DNA of 64,000 nucleotides, taken from positions 58,425,819 to 58,489,818 of the forward strand of contig OU862908.1 of assembly GCA_917880885.1 (NCBI GenBank), in the 5' to 3' direction. The translations under genes were made by a program, and so were the position numbers. Positions 10,856-23,024 of this stretch are shown here, in pieces. The DNA comes from Limnephilus marmoratus. Its lineage: Eukaryota > Arthropoda > Insecta > Trichoptera > Limnephilidae. The notes below the pieces were generated by a model. That model was given only the letters and a program-made list of their open reading frames with translations, was not told the DNA's origin and ran no database searches. How positions within the stretch are numbered: the first letter of the stretch is position 1; every line of letters begins with the position of its first letter.

Positions 10856-13790
10856 ACTTGGCCAATTTTAAAAATGACCTGCAAAAATAAGCCATAATAT
10901 GTAGGAATATATTATTTTTAATTTTTTCTCATCACTCTTATCAGTTCCAAATTTTAAGTTAATGTTCTTACGTACAGTGCTACACGTATAAGTTGCCGGT
11001 GGTGTAAATATGAACTAACGCTATATCTTTATATTTTAATCTGGCAACCTATTGCTATCGATATGTCACAGACGACTGCGCCCTCCTTTTTCGCCAAACT
11101 ATACGTGTTGCATTGTACGCACTTACAAATTAAATTATATTATTTTATTTAAAATGTACACTCAACAATAATTTTATGCGTATATATATTATGTAATATT
11201 GATGAACTTCTCAGATGACTAAAAGAGGAACTAACTAGACCTACACAATGTTGACAGTAACAACACCTTTGAATTCACAGATAAGATACAATTGCAATTT
11301 TAATGGTTACTAACGCCAATCAAACAACACGGCTAAGTGAAATTTTCTTTCATTGTATATTTTTATTGAAGCTTCTATGTCACGATAAACCTCTGCTTGG
11401 TCTTGCACTGCAAAGGTCGAGATGGGAGCTGCATTGTGAGTTAAAAGCTATTAATTTAATAAAGCCGGGTTTTCAGTCAGACATTCAATCAGACCAACTT
11501 GAATTTCCACAAGTCCGAGACCTGCAGAAAACCGGCCACACATTCACATTATGTATTGTGTCATATTATCTACTATGCCAAAGAATTTCTACTGATTACT
11601 ACGATTGCTCTTCTAGCATTATGAAATCAATTCAGATATCGGCTTGCAAAATCGTAATTACTAAGATGATTTCAAATTCTGAACGATTTACAAGAATGCA
11701 CAATGTTATTTATTTGCCAATTCCGTTGTTCAAAATAAGAGAGAAATCAACAACTCTCTCTCAAAACAGAGAAGAAATTATTTAAGTAGATTAAAAAAAT
11801 CTTTACAAGTTAAAAAAGTCCATTTTCACATGCACATTTAAATTTTACCGGGTAAATAATGGTTTTTATTGAAAGACAAAGAGTAATGGCTACTTAAGTG
11901 GCATAAGAAATCGTAAATTCAGTATAGTTTCTATCATTTTGCGGAGATTTATCAACTTTTAAAAAAAATAATTTATTACTTCATCCAACACGCATCAGCA
12001 GAGCCGGAACGAGGCGTGTTGGTACTCTTTGTGTACTCTCATATGTTGTCCATTTATTTGAAAACACTTTGAGGATGCATAAATTTCTCTCTGTTTGTTT
12101 TAAATTCGAGTTTTTCTTTTGCTCTCTAAGAATGCAGATATTCATCGCTATGCCTGCACAATCACGCAACCAAATCATTATCAAAGGTTTTACTTAAAAA
12201 AAGCTACTCGAAATTGGTTAGTTGCTATATTCCGATGGTTATCTCCGTCACCGACATCATAGATTGTTTTATCTCCCTGCTTGCAGAACTACCTTGCCAA
12301 TGGTCAAGCCAGTGAGGAGAACTATCTTGCTGCTAAATAGAATCACTTCGAATATTAATATTTAACACCAATGAAGCACAATTTAGACGGCAAGTTTTGT
12401 TGCAGTTAGTATAAATCTGCTTAGATATATACGTATATTCTTCGCTGATAGGCGCGTTTTGGATTTTGAACGATTAATGGTTGCTTGTCAGTTGTAAAGA
12501 GTTTGGAGCGCCTTTATTATTTTCTTTATCTGTATTTTAAAACAATTTGAAATATTAATTGTAATACTTTTAAAATGAATGAATTGAATTGTATTGAAAT
12601 TTATTTCCATCACGTGATTTTAGCGCCCTAAACAAGAAGACATGTTTCTATTTCATTTGAATGCAAACTTGTGCAGAAATTTGTTTGAAAGCAACTTAGA
12701 GCTTTAAGTTAGCTAAACCGTTATTGCATCTAGATTTTATGACAATTTAAAATAGTGCCCGAGCTTGTGCGTGCTTAAAACAAAGCAATTATATCGCTAT
12801 CCGGTTGGGCAACATTGTGCGATGGGTTAAAAAAGCACCCTGAAAACCAGATATTAAAAGCTTCTATGTGCATTCAAATAATTACTTTTATTTTACTGGC
12901 AAAATGGACAATAATGTGATGTTAGAACCAGCGTAACCAATCTCACTTGACACTTATTTGTTCAGGCAATCTTTTCGCTAAGTCAATCTACATACTAATT
13001 CAATTACCCGAAACTTGTAACACGTGTTTCCTTTCTATCGCGTCACTTGGATCATCAAAACGATATCACTTTCTCCAAAAACCGAATCACACCAGTTCAA
13101 TTAAGGCCCAAACTTTGTGCCCAAGCTTTAAATAATCATACAAACGAGTTAGGTGTATTTTTAGATCGATCGTAAACACGATTTTGTAATTTGGTAAACA
13201 GTGGTTTTACCGCAAGTAAACGTCATCTACCGGATTTACCGGTTAATGAAAATACCAAGTTTATTACAGAGTGATGGTGATATTTGCATTTAAGTGTAAT
13301 CTGATTATAATGCTCAGATAAGCGAGAAATAAAATAAATCAACTTCTTTATCCGAGTTAAAATCAAAATAATTTCACTGTGATTTAAAGAATGGCGGACA
13401 TTCAAGTATATCGCTGCGAAAAAATGCGAGAGAAGGTTGTTTCTTAGTATTTTTTTTGGCGAAATTAAAAAAATATGTTTATCATTAAAATGTGTTTACC
13501 CAACCAAAATTCAACCATCACACAATACATTTTCAATCCTTCTTACTCGATAGAGCCGTGTCTATAATAAGCATTGAAAATACAAAATGCTTTAGCAGAA
13601 AACTTAAAAATAGTTTAAAATAAAGTCAGTTCAGATTATATAACCACAAAATTAATATGCCTACGATATAACATTAATTCTTTTTTCTAAATAAATATAG
13701 GACTACCTTTCTATACTTAAATAATTTACTTTATTTAAGGTTAGGTACTGGAATACAATGAATTTTTCTGTTTCTAAACTATTATAAATT
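10856..13790. other. long non-coding stretch
   Basis: Nothing recognisable apart from one 160-codon frame (11303-11785, listed separately). Composition is AT-rich and even, consistent with intron. Confidence 0.5.
11303..11785 (+). CDS. hypothetical 160-codon ORF
   Basis: Opens with a true ATG (M-V-T-N-A-N-Q-T-T-R) and stays open for 160 codons, which is long for this AT-rich background. It has scattered cysteines, no signal peptide, no transmembrane pattern and no family match known to me. It lies in the putative intron upstream of the ankyrin exon, on the opposite strand. A chance frame is the more likely explanation. Confidence 0.12.
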   Translation: MVTNANQTTRLSEIFFHCIFLLKLLCHDKPLLGLALQRSRWELHCELKAINLIKPGFQSDIQSDQLEFPQVRDLQKTGHTFTLCIVSYYLLCQRISTDYYDCSSSIMKSIQISACKIVITKMISNSERFTRMHNVIYLPIPLFKIREKSTTLSQNREEII

Positions 13791-13792
13791 AA

Positions 13793-14091
13793 TAAAATAA
13801 AATCCTTTTTGTTTAAAACCACGAGATTTATTCATTTATGAACCGACCGGTTTCGCTTTATTCAAGCATCTTCAGGGTACAAATTAATACTAAACAAGAA
13901 GTACATAATGTGTGCTTATATATAACAAAATATCTAGGGACACAACATGATACAAATATAACAAACACATAAACGGCCATAAAATACATTAACATGAGTA
14001 CTCAAGTAATGGGAAAAACCGAAAGATAATTATGTAGACTAAAAAAAAATTAATAAATCTCGTGGTTTTAAACAAAAAAGTATTTTATTTT
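13793..14091. mobile_element. inverted-repeat element B with hammerhead motif
   Basis: About 40-base inverted ends (13793-13832 and 14052-14091, core AAATCTCGTGGTTTTAAAC) enclose 220 bases. The left side carries a hammerhead-like motif on the minus strand. Just right of the element an ATG (14099) starts the same M-x-x-H-K-V block that follows motif A. Confidence 0.6.
13840..13885 (-). ncRNA. hammerhead-like motif B
   Basis: On the minus strand: CTGAAGA (13875-13869), one extra T, stem II GCTT/AAGC, GAAAC (13854-13850), self-complementary ACCGGT, then C, giving a GUC cleavage triplet. Stem I can form by pairing ATTTGT with ACC nearby, with mismatches. No second arm with this core was found in the element. 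Confidence 0.45.
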
Positions 14092-14098
14092 ATTAAAT

Positions 14099-14185
14099 AT
14101 GTCAAACCACAAAGTGATTGCCTTCTACAATAATGTAATAAATTACAAATATAAAAGGCATTTACTTAGAAAAATATATTTATAA
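14099..14185 (+). pseudogene. 28-codon ORF start next to element B
   Basis: Begins M-S-N-H-K-V-I-A-F-Y and continues N-Y-K-Y-K-R-H-L-L to a stop. Its first ten residues match the frame after motif A in six positions (M, H, K, V, A-F-Y among them). It is probably the decayed start of a retroelement ORF. Confidence 0.35.
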
Positions 14186-15985
14186 GAATCATGGAATAAA
14201 AGGGATTGCTTGACTTATTTATTATCCGCGATTTTGATTTTGAAAAAATATCTCTTTAATTCTAACAACTCAATCCGAGGTAAAAATGACTTATAGGTAA
14301 TCCGAGGAAAACTTTTCTCGCACTACGCTACCAGAAAGGGAAAACACAAAAAATAATTTATTGTAACATTATTTTCACATTAGATTTCCACGACGAATTA
14401 ACAGTTTTATTTGTAGTCTTCATTATTTAATGATTCATTGTAAATTAATACGAACACTGAAAAAGCAGAAAATATCTATTTGAAATTAATTTTCCATATC
14501 GTTAAAGCTTCCTTGTGCTTACAGTCCGCGAGCGCCATCTCTGTTAGAATAACTAAACTATTTGTATGTGAATCATTAACAACACAGCCTTTAAATTTTA
14601 CCGCCGTTGTTTTAATTACAAGAGGCATTTCATTGCGTTTCTTTTTATAGCAGAAGTCTAAACACCTGTTTTACAATGCTAAACACTCTTCGCGCACTCG
14701 TCAGCCAACAGATGGCGGTATGTTTAGCGCTATGAAAATTATATGTTTATACCACGGGAAGGTTATTTTAGCATGCAAAAAGCGGAAATTTTAGTTTTAA
14801 ATTCTAATTTTAACTGCCGAGTGGGTGCTTAATTTACAAAGATATACTAGTACCTACGTGAAAGAGAATTTTTAAGATTATAAAAAATGTGGGGGTGGGA
14901 TGTAGCGCGTACCAAGAGATTTATACATACCTACATACATAGACATAGTTAAAAATTGTTAAACTTAAAAAAACAAAAAATCCTCAAAGATCAGTTTATT
15001 ACGGCGCAAAATTTCAATTTTGGAGAGCGTCTTCAACGTATTGAAATAATTTATTTTTGTGTTAGATAGTTCTGGAAGTTAAAAGCTTCTTCTTCATTAT
15101 TAATATACATTTTCAAACAGACAAATAGGAAATTCAAGTAAAGCTCGTAAAAACAACGCGCAATTCCATATCCGTCAGCAACAAAAATCTACCTTTGAAA
15201 AAACTCGACGCTAGGGTAGTGAAGGAACCCATGAAAATGTTGCCACCAGTAAAAGAAGTTTTTTTTTGTATTCAACACTTTCCTCCATAACATCTCTTGC
15301 ATTCCAGTCTCTAATTATCTTTTTAGATTGGTCACGTGTGCGCTGTGTAGTGCTCTGCCAATGATCTCCATCACTGCACCAGTTAATGCGACTCTATCTA
15401 TTCTGCATTCACTAATAATATCTTCCACCTTCTACCGATCAACTAGGTTTTCATAATACACGCAAAAGATTGGATGAAGAAAAACTCTACAATAAATTGA
15501 TCACAAGAAAAACAGATTTTGTCAAATTTGTTTTTTTTTTACTAATCTAATAATATTATGGTTTTCTGTGATATTAGTGCCATTTACCTACGAACTAATT
15601 TTATATTTCGGATATTCTTATATTATTAAGTTACTAACGGGGTAAAACCACGTTCAGTGTATCGACCAAGCATATATGTTTTCAGTGCAATTTTCTTAGA
15701 ATATTCAAAGTTCATTATCTTTTGCATCAAGTGCAATGGCCACACGGACTGCATGTCTAACTTTAATGCATCACTTAGTGGTCAGATTGGAAGGCACCTA
15801 CACCCCTACACGTACATTGATAGATAGGTAGGTGTTACATAGACGGAGATAGATTGCAGGTCCCATTTATCTGCTAATCATAGCTCCTGGATGCAATAAA
15901 ATTGCGCAAAATCGGGTAAACCATAAAGTATCCCATGTGTCGCGCTTCTATTACTGAAATTGTGATGAGGAAGTTCTTAAAGCAC
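14186..15985. other. non-coding stretch
   Basis: No gene recognised in 1.8 kb. GAGCGCCATCTCTGTT near 14530 and CAACAGATGGCG near 14706 are roughly inverted and could mark an old short element, too degraded to define. Confidence 0.45.
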
Positions 15986-16169
15986 TCTAAGCGTTAATCA
16001 TAACGTTATGGACACAAATGTCAGTCACATAAATAGTAGGTCAGTGCACAAATGGTAAGTGTCAGAAAAAGAAGACTATTCGAGACAAAAAAGGTTGATT
16101 AGAAGTTGGATACGTAAAGGTAGTAATCACCGCTCTGTAGCGTGATGATGCGAATGACAGGAGTAATCC

Positions 16170-16310
16170 AAACGACTTCAACGAACGCTATCACAAATTG
16201 ATGAAGAGTTGCAGAGGTCGCCCACAAATCAGATGAGATACAAGCTTGATTGCCGGAGTTGGACGAGAAACCGCAAAACTTGAGGAAGGCCTATAATTAA
16301 GAACTAGCCG
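16170..16310 (+). pseudogene. RTE-like LINE C-terminal scrap
   Basis: Plus-strand frame reads S-C-R-G-R-P-Q-I-R then a stop and D-T-S-L-I-A-G-V-G. G-R-P-Q-x-R-W is the usual end motif of RTE-type reverse transcriptases. It is very short and broken. Confidence 0.35.
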
Positions 16311-16344
16311 TTGAATATTATTAGATATATCTTCGGTGCATCTT

Positions 16345-16741
16345 TCGTGGTTCGAAAGATTTCAAGGGCAAGGCTCTCGACTAGCAATCCGGAGGATTCA
16401 AATCCCGGCGTGTGTAAATAAATTTTATTTGATTAATTTGTATTATTTCACAATTCATTAATTTTAAAAAAATAGACATATTTGCGGCACGATTCAGGGT
16501 GGAAGATATTCTCAGTATCGCCCTGGTGTAAGTCCACCATTTAGAATTGAAACGTTGCTTGATATGACTTTGGCCGTATTTTTTAACCAGATCTGAATAT
16601 CCAGGTACTTACCCACTTTTTTTTTCATCTCCTTCTCCTCCCTACTACTTTAAACCTCACAACATACTCCAATTATGGATTCCGTAGTCTCACAGGCTTC
16701 AAACGGTTGAGACAGTTGTGACAGTAAAAATTAAAAAAAAA
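16345..16741 (+). mobile_element. tRNA-derived SINE, family 1
   Basis: A degraded tRNA-like head (about 16345-16420, with B-box-like GGATTCAAATCC) is followed by a body with GTATCGCCCTGGTGTAAG, CAGATCTGAATATCCAGGTA and CCTCACAACATACTCCAATT, ending near a poly-A tract. The same body is found at 47981-48377 (plus) and 60846-61236 (minus), and in parts at 23682, 39036 and 62692. Confidence 0.75.
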
Positions 16742-17520
16742 ATGTAATTTCATGTTGAAAGAAACATTTAAAAATACTGTTTAATTAATTTTTTTGGTCG
16801 TATAATGCATTTACTAATTACTGGGCCTTGTTCTTCTGTTGTGATGTGATGATTGCTGAGAAATATTGAGAGAATACTTGCCAGAAACGTCTCTCGAAAT
16901 ATTTTTATTTTTAGTAATAAATACACGTCTTCATTAACGATATTTTCTTTTTAAAAGCAATAATTAAACTAGAAACAAAATGAGTCTATTAAAAATGAGC
17001 TCGAGAACTAGAAAGTCAATAAAAATTTATTATCAAGCTAAGCCTATAAAAAATGAATTATGTCTTTATTAAAAATGATTGTATTAGCCTAATTTACCTA
17101 TATCAACAAGTAACCGGTTTCCACGATTTCGGGTAGGTATAAATGATAATCTGAATTGGCTTTGCACGTTTTATGAGGTTTTTATTGAACTTGTTCGCAA
17201 GATTTCATCTTCAAATGTGCGGTTTTATACCAAATTAGACAAATCAAGAACAGTTTTATTAAAAAACAAATATATAAGTAATTGGTTTTATTTTAAGTTA
17301 AATCGTAATGTGCCTTATCATGTGGTGATCACGTAAATTTCACATAATGCCTCAACAAGAAGGGTTAACCTCTCAGTCCTCGACCATATTTTGTCAGAGG
17401 ATCAAAATATTTTTGCTTCGCAATAAAATCCAAATAAACGGAATATTTCTGAACGTACCCGAAAACTAAAAACTATTTTTGAGGGGTGATAAAATACGCT
17501 TTCAAATTTTATAAATCGAA
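16742..17520. other. non-coding stretch before LINE
   Basis: AT-rich, no recognisable gene or repeat. The part just before 17529 could be the interior of the following 5'-truncated LINE, but the frame is not open. Confidence 0.4.
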
Positions 17521-17528
17521 GTAAACAT

Positions 17529-18425
17529 ATGTTGTTCACCTACTTTCTCAATAACCACATCTCATTATCTGTTGATGAAATAAGAGACCTTGGTATAACC
17601 TTTAACACTAAATTAACATTCATTAAACATATTAATAATATAACCAGTAAAGCAATGCAAATGTTAGGATTTGTCTTACGGATTTCAAAGGATTTTAAAA
17701 TTTTAAAAACTGTCAAAATACTTTACACTTCACTTGTTAGAAGCCAACTAGAATTTAACTCCACCATTTGGAATCCTTACTACAGTGTACATGAGAATTC
17801 TCTTGAGCGAGTCCAACATAAATTTTTACGTTATATTAATTTTAAATTGGGAATATTCACCGAAAACATTAATTATCCCACTCTGTTACAATTATTGGGA
17901 CTCGATACATTAAAAGAGAGAAGAATTTGTTCAGACCTATTTTATTTATTTAAAATCGTTACCAACCTGTTGAACTCCCCTGAACTTCTTGCGCTAATAT
18001 GTTTCCATGTACCTAAAGTACCTAGTCGATCAGTTCGTTTCAAATTACCTTATCATGTACTTGGAAATAAATATGTTTTGGATGAATCTATAAACATTGC
18101 TAGTTTAACCTCATACAAACACTACTTAATTAAAACTGTCTGTCAGCGCTTCTCAGTTTGACTATAATCAAATACAGATTTAAAGTATTAATTTCTTAAT
18201 ACATAATATCCGGGATTTATAATATGTTGTATTGTATTTATGATAACCTACTCATTGTACTTTTTTATGTTGATACTACAATTTCTATTGTTCTCTTTTA
18301 TGAATTTTATATTTATATTTTTCTTTTTTTTATCTATGTATATTCTGTATTCATATGTAAAATAATTGAAATTCTTTTGTAAAAGCCGTCATAATCGGCG
18401 TTAATAAATAAATAAATAATAAATA
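17529..18425 (+). mobile_element. 5'-truncated jockey-like LINE
   Basis: A 210-codon open frame (17529-18161) covers the end of a non-LTR reverse transcriptase: D-E-I-R-D-L-G-I-T-F, then K-A-M-Q-M-L-G-F-V-L-R, L-Y-T-S-L-V-R-S-Q-L-E, S-L-E-R-V-Q-H-K-F-L-R-Y and a hydrophobic C-terminus ending at a TGA. The RT catalytic YADD lies upstream of what is kept. The 3' UTR holds GCCG-TCATAAT-CGGC and ends in (TAAA)n at about 18425. The intact frame suggests a fairly young copy. Confidence 0.85.
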
Positions 18426-18439
18426 AATATAAAATTTGT

Positions 18440-19915
18440 AACATAAAAATTTTGCATGCAAACATAAAAAGTTTTAAAAATGTCTCACTTTACGTTTTTA
18501 TATATTTTATATTGTTATCGGTAATAAAATAAAACATATACATATTTTTTGACGAAGGTATTATGAACATCATTGTCACCACACTTTTTTGATGTTCGAA
18601 ATCTTTGGTTGCATAAACATTTTACTTCTTTTGTTGTCAACTTTTAGATTTAAATAATAAGTATGGTATTTTCTCTTTCAAATACCGTTTGTATAATTTT
18701 TCTCACTATGATAATAAGGGAGACAAAACGATATCGAAACGAGTTGTTGTGAAAAGCAAAAAAAAAAATAGCCTGAAGGGTTAAGATACTCCAATATAAT
18801 AATGCAGGATGAAACGAATTTGGAAGAGAAAAGAGATATAATATCGAAAATTAAGTAAATTTGTCTCTTCGAACAGTTCTTTTGGTAGTTGGATATGGCT
18901 CCATTAATTACTAACATATTTGGTTGGTATCTATGTACTTACTTTATTTGATTTTACGCCTAGCTTATACATAGATTTCAAGAACATAATAAGCCATTGA
19001 ATAGTTTAATTTTTTTTTCTTTTTTGAGTGTCTGTTAATCCCAACGATTAAGATTACTTGCAATATTTTGGGAAACTTCAATACAAGATCGAGGTTCGTT
19101 TAGATTACAAGTTGCTTTATTTACGTTATTGTAAATTTACAAAGATTATTTAACTGGACTAGACGTCCTTACTCTGGTAAGCTCTAAGTTATTCTGAGGC
19201 TCCTAGTCGCCAGACTGATGGTGCCTGCCCGACTACCAGATGTCTTCAGCTATCATTAGAACCGTTCGCATAGTAGGCACGAACTACGATAGATGATACT
19301 ATTCTAATATAATACTTAACTGACATCTGTCGGGATACCACAAAACTTCGTATCACTAACTGTACTAACTACATCCATTGAAGGATATTGAAATTACATG
19401 ACTAACTATATTACCTACACTACTATAATTTGTAGGACTCAATAAAGATTATGCTTAATTCTATAAAGGAGTACATAAATATATGAATAGTTTCCCCAAA
19501 CTTGTTGCCCAGATCATGCATCATAATGGTCAGTGAGTGTGTCTGATAGTTGGTTGTGTGTGTGTTACATTTTGTAGAAAAATGTTACATTTTGTCTTGT
19601 GTTCAATTAAGCTGTCAATTAAGTTATTAATGACTATGTAATACAAACTACTAGGTCTGAAATAATTTTATCTTGTCAGATAGCGTAATTAGACGCAATT
19701 GATTCATTAAACTTACATAATTAACGTATTCAATTGGAATTATTATCTTAAAATTTATGATACAAAGAAATTTGTGCTGAACTCTTTTAATGTTGTTAGA
19801 ACTTTATACAAGGGGGACCAAATAAGTGAATCATACTATACTTGACTTCTAACTAATGAAATATTTTGTGCTCTCATACAAACTAAATACTTGAAAGCAA
19901 TTAAAATTCTGTAAA
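18440..19915. other. non-coding stretch
   Basis: 1.5 kb with no gene or repeat I can name. The minus frame at 18678-18917 is short and low-complexity. Confidence 0.5.
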
Positions 19916-19918
19916 GGA

Positions 19919-20240
19919 AGCCAAGCATCTTTAAAGCCTCATTAGTTATATCGTTAATGTGTGCAATTCATGTTAAAATATCCTTGAATGTTACACCCAA
20001 GTCACTGGTATTAACTTAATATTATTTAATACATATTATGATGGTGAGTTTTGGAAAATCGTATTACTGGACGATCAGTTTTTAAATCGTATTCCTGAAT
20101 GATCAAAAATACAGCATTTTGTTCACACCATTTATTTAGTTGATCAAGTTAGTCCTTAAAATTTGGCAATTGTATATCGTATTCTTTTATATAGGTTTAG
20201 GTCGTCTACAAATAGTGTTTATGTAATGTTACACAAGAGT
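19919..20240 (-). pseudogene. LINE reverse transcriptase palm fragment
   Basis: The minus strand reads L-F-V-D-D-L-N-L-Y-K-R-I (RT motif C), then after small gaps N-K-W-C-E-Q-N-A and, near 19990, a stretch matching the D-L-G-V-T-F region. Several stops and shifts are present. Confidence 0.6.
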
Positions 20241-20249
20241 GAGGTGTAA

Positions 20250-20480
20250 ATATTATCCGCACGGTGGAATTATATCGCAACCCGGTTCGGAAGCGTTGTG
20301 AGGCGGGTTAAGGTAGGGGCTATAGGAAGGGATTTATTCATGCGGGTCTTGAAAAAAGATGCCGGTAGCTCGTTCCGCATGCGAGCCGACTTACTCAAAG
20401 CGTTCTCGAAAAACCGACATCAACGGTGAACAGTTGTTCCGTCGGGTTTCGCGTACGTTCACCGGTGCACATGGGTTCAA
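20250..20480 (-). pseudogene. LINE C-terminal fragment
   Basis: GC-richer than the surroundings. One minus frame reads R-M-R-N-E-L-P-A-S-F-F-K-T-R-M-N-K-S, matching the common R-x-W-N-x-L-P-x-x-x-F ending of jockey/CR1-type LINEs. It lies upstream of the palm fragment at 19919-20240 on the same strand, the reverse of the normal order, so the two come from different copies. Confidence 0.6.
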
Positions 20481-20847
20481 TGATAATAGATTTTTCGAGC
20501 AGGCCCCATTGAAATACCTGTATAACAGATACAGTAGGACATCAATTGCATCTGTACATTAGAAATGGCAATTGATATGTTAGCAACGAATTTTCAATCA
20601 AGCGAACCGCCCTCCTTTGCACGGAATCTAGTTGATTTTTCAAGTATTTTTGAGTTCCTACCAACGGTCGGCTCCCAAATGTATTCGTTATTTATTTACG
20701 GTATAAATACCGATTAAAACATTTCTTACATAACAATGGATGAAAAATAAATTATACGGTGTAAACTATGTTTTGAATTAAGTAACATTTACAATGCTGG
20801 AAGCAAAATGTAAACTAATAAGTGTTCGATATGATTTTAGATTTTCA

Positions 20848-21530
20848 CGGCCATAAGTAGTTTTGTTATTTGTTTTGGGGTGTTATGCCGTGTTGCGCTA
20901 CCTCCTTCTTCGATCCTTGGCCACTCGTGCACCGGTGGGGTCGGCAAAATTTTTGAAAAACAAAATTTTTTGTATGCGATTTTGACCCTTATGTATTAAG
21001 AAACTGTATCAAGAAAAAGGTCAGAAACGCTTGCGCCAATAGTACTCCCGCCAAAAGTTTCATTCACCTGGTAACACCAGAATATTTTAAAATGAATTAT
21101 CTGTGGAATACGAAAGCCACATTTTACCGCGAACTCAACTGTCAAAATCAGTCGATGGTCGGTCATAAAAACTTTAATAGACCTGTCAATCATCAAATAA
21201 ACACAAGCAATGTTGTTTTTATCGATAGTTTATTGTTCAAATAATGTGTTTCGGTAAATAAAATAAACGATGGCTTAAAATAAATCGAAAAAATATCACT
21301 TCAAATTATGTTTCCGAGATTTCGTAAGAAATGCTTCCTGATTAGCAAGAGGTTAGCCAACGTTTCGGACAGCGTTGCAGTGTCTATCTTCAGGGCAGTT
21401 CATCATAATCTGCCGGATCTGCCCTGATAATGGACATTGCAACGCTGTCCGAAACGTTGGCTAAAGAAGGAGGTAGCGCAACACGGCATAATATTTGTCT
21501 AATGCCAAATAACACCCCAAAAACTAATAA
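20848..21530. mobile_element. foldback element C with paired hammerhead arms
   Basis: Outer blocks containing GGGGTGTTATGCCGTGTTGC lie at 20875-20915 (plus) and, inverted, at 21470-21525. The inner arms carry a hammerhead-like motif in each direction (21362-21393 minus; 21424-21455 plus). Compared with element D at 40868-41091, the left arm has about 430 extra bases (20918-21350). That insert has no convincing coding sequence. Confidence 0.65.
21355..21400 (-). ncRNA. hammerhead-like motif C (intact core)
   Basis: Minus strand: CTGAAGA (21393-21387), extra T, then a stem II built on GACA/TGTC with a long loop, GAAAC (21366-21362), and AACGTT giving a palindromic stem III ACGU and U as cleavage base. 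The neighbouring plus-strand arm (21424-21455) has CTGATAA instead of CTGANGA, so G8 is lost there. Confidence 0.5.
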
Positions 21531-21539
21531 CGATAATAA

Positions 21540-23020
21540 CTGTTTTCCAAAAATATGAGAAATGTAAGTTCTTTCACTGCTATTAAAAATATCTTGTATT
21601 TCTACATATTGGTTACCTAAACTGTGTGGTGTAAGGGAGTTAATGAACGAATTGATTTTGACGTGATTGTTGTAGTGAAAGATATATTTAGTTCGTGTGA
21701 CTATTAGGAACACGAAACTTATTAAAAAATGGTATTGAAATAATTTTTGCAGTGAAAGATATCTTTAGTTAGTGTGACTCTTTTAGGAATATGAAATTAA
21801 ATTAGTTACAATAATGCAGGGCTGTCAGGCTGGTCCAGGAAATTAATTATTTAAAAAAAAAAATGACATCATCATAGTTATAATGTATTAATTTATAACT
21901 TATCCTTGTTCACTTTACACGAATGAGAACGTGTTATATATTAAATGATCTTATTTAATAGTTAAAACATAAAGTGACCTTGTTCTTCTTGCGCCTGAGG
22001 CTTGAGGTATGCAGCTATGCACCAAATGCAATCCTAACTGCACAACTAGTTCTAGTTAGTTAACTTACCTACTTGCCAACCTCTTCCGACCGTCCACTTG
22101 AAATGTGTTATCTAAGAACATTGTCTAGAAGAATCTCGACAAGCCGGTAGGTCTCGAGGAATCTATTTTTATGTCTAACTGTGTAAAAATTCCTTTGCTT
22201 TGTTGTGTAAGATAATATTTTTGATGATGAAAAGAAAAGTAAAAATAACATTGTTATTTACTGGATGAATGCCTCCACTCTAATCAATTGTGAATTGCTT
22301 TCATTTAGGGTCATAGTAAAAATATGAAGAAATAATGGTGGATGATGCGTTAGAAATCTTCATCAGTTTCTCTGATAGAGACCTTTTCTCTGGATCTGAC
22401 CATCATTAAACATAATCGAAATGTTCATCTCGAATAATCTAGATATTCTTGTTTGTGATGGATTGCACACACATCGATCATAATTATCTGCATGAGCTAA
22501 AAATATACGGCATTGTAAGGCATGACGACTCCAGCCGTTAATCCAGAATAAATTTAGTATTATTATTTTATTTCAGCTCGATAGCTGCACACGGTATATC
22601 TTATAATATTAAACCGTGATAGGCACGAGGACATGTTCTGCATTCCAAATGAAAGATTTGTTATGTACAAAACGAATAAGTTTATTCGACAATATGTCAC
22701 ACACGATATTTAAAACAGAAGGTTGAAACACGAGGTTGATGAATTCGCATCCAGCGGTCAACACGGAATAATTTCCCAAATTCTGGTGTTTGACGGCTAA
22801 GGACCTGTGGTCGGGTGCGCAATCACTTGCGCAAGTGTGACCATTAAATAAACGTTAACAGTGTTTAAAATCAATATATAACAAAAGAAAATCGTAGTTA
22901 CTAATCCTACAATATCATCTGCTCTAAACAAATAACTCAACTAATTTGTTGTTAATTTGGAGGATGCCGGGACTAATTAAATTAATATTTTTGAATGTAG
23001 CTATAACATTGTGGTTATCC
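21540..23020. other. non-coding stretch
   Basis: 1.5 kb without recognisable gene, RNA or repeat on either strand. Confidence 0.5.
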
Positions 23021-23024
23021 ATTA

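Noticed and set aside
20996..21196. Minus frame with G-G-S-T-I-G-A-S-V-S resembling Penelope RT motif B inside element C
   Set aside because: Only about ten residues resemble the motif, the upstream frame does not look coding, and no catalytic Y-x-D-D or other RT motif is nearby.
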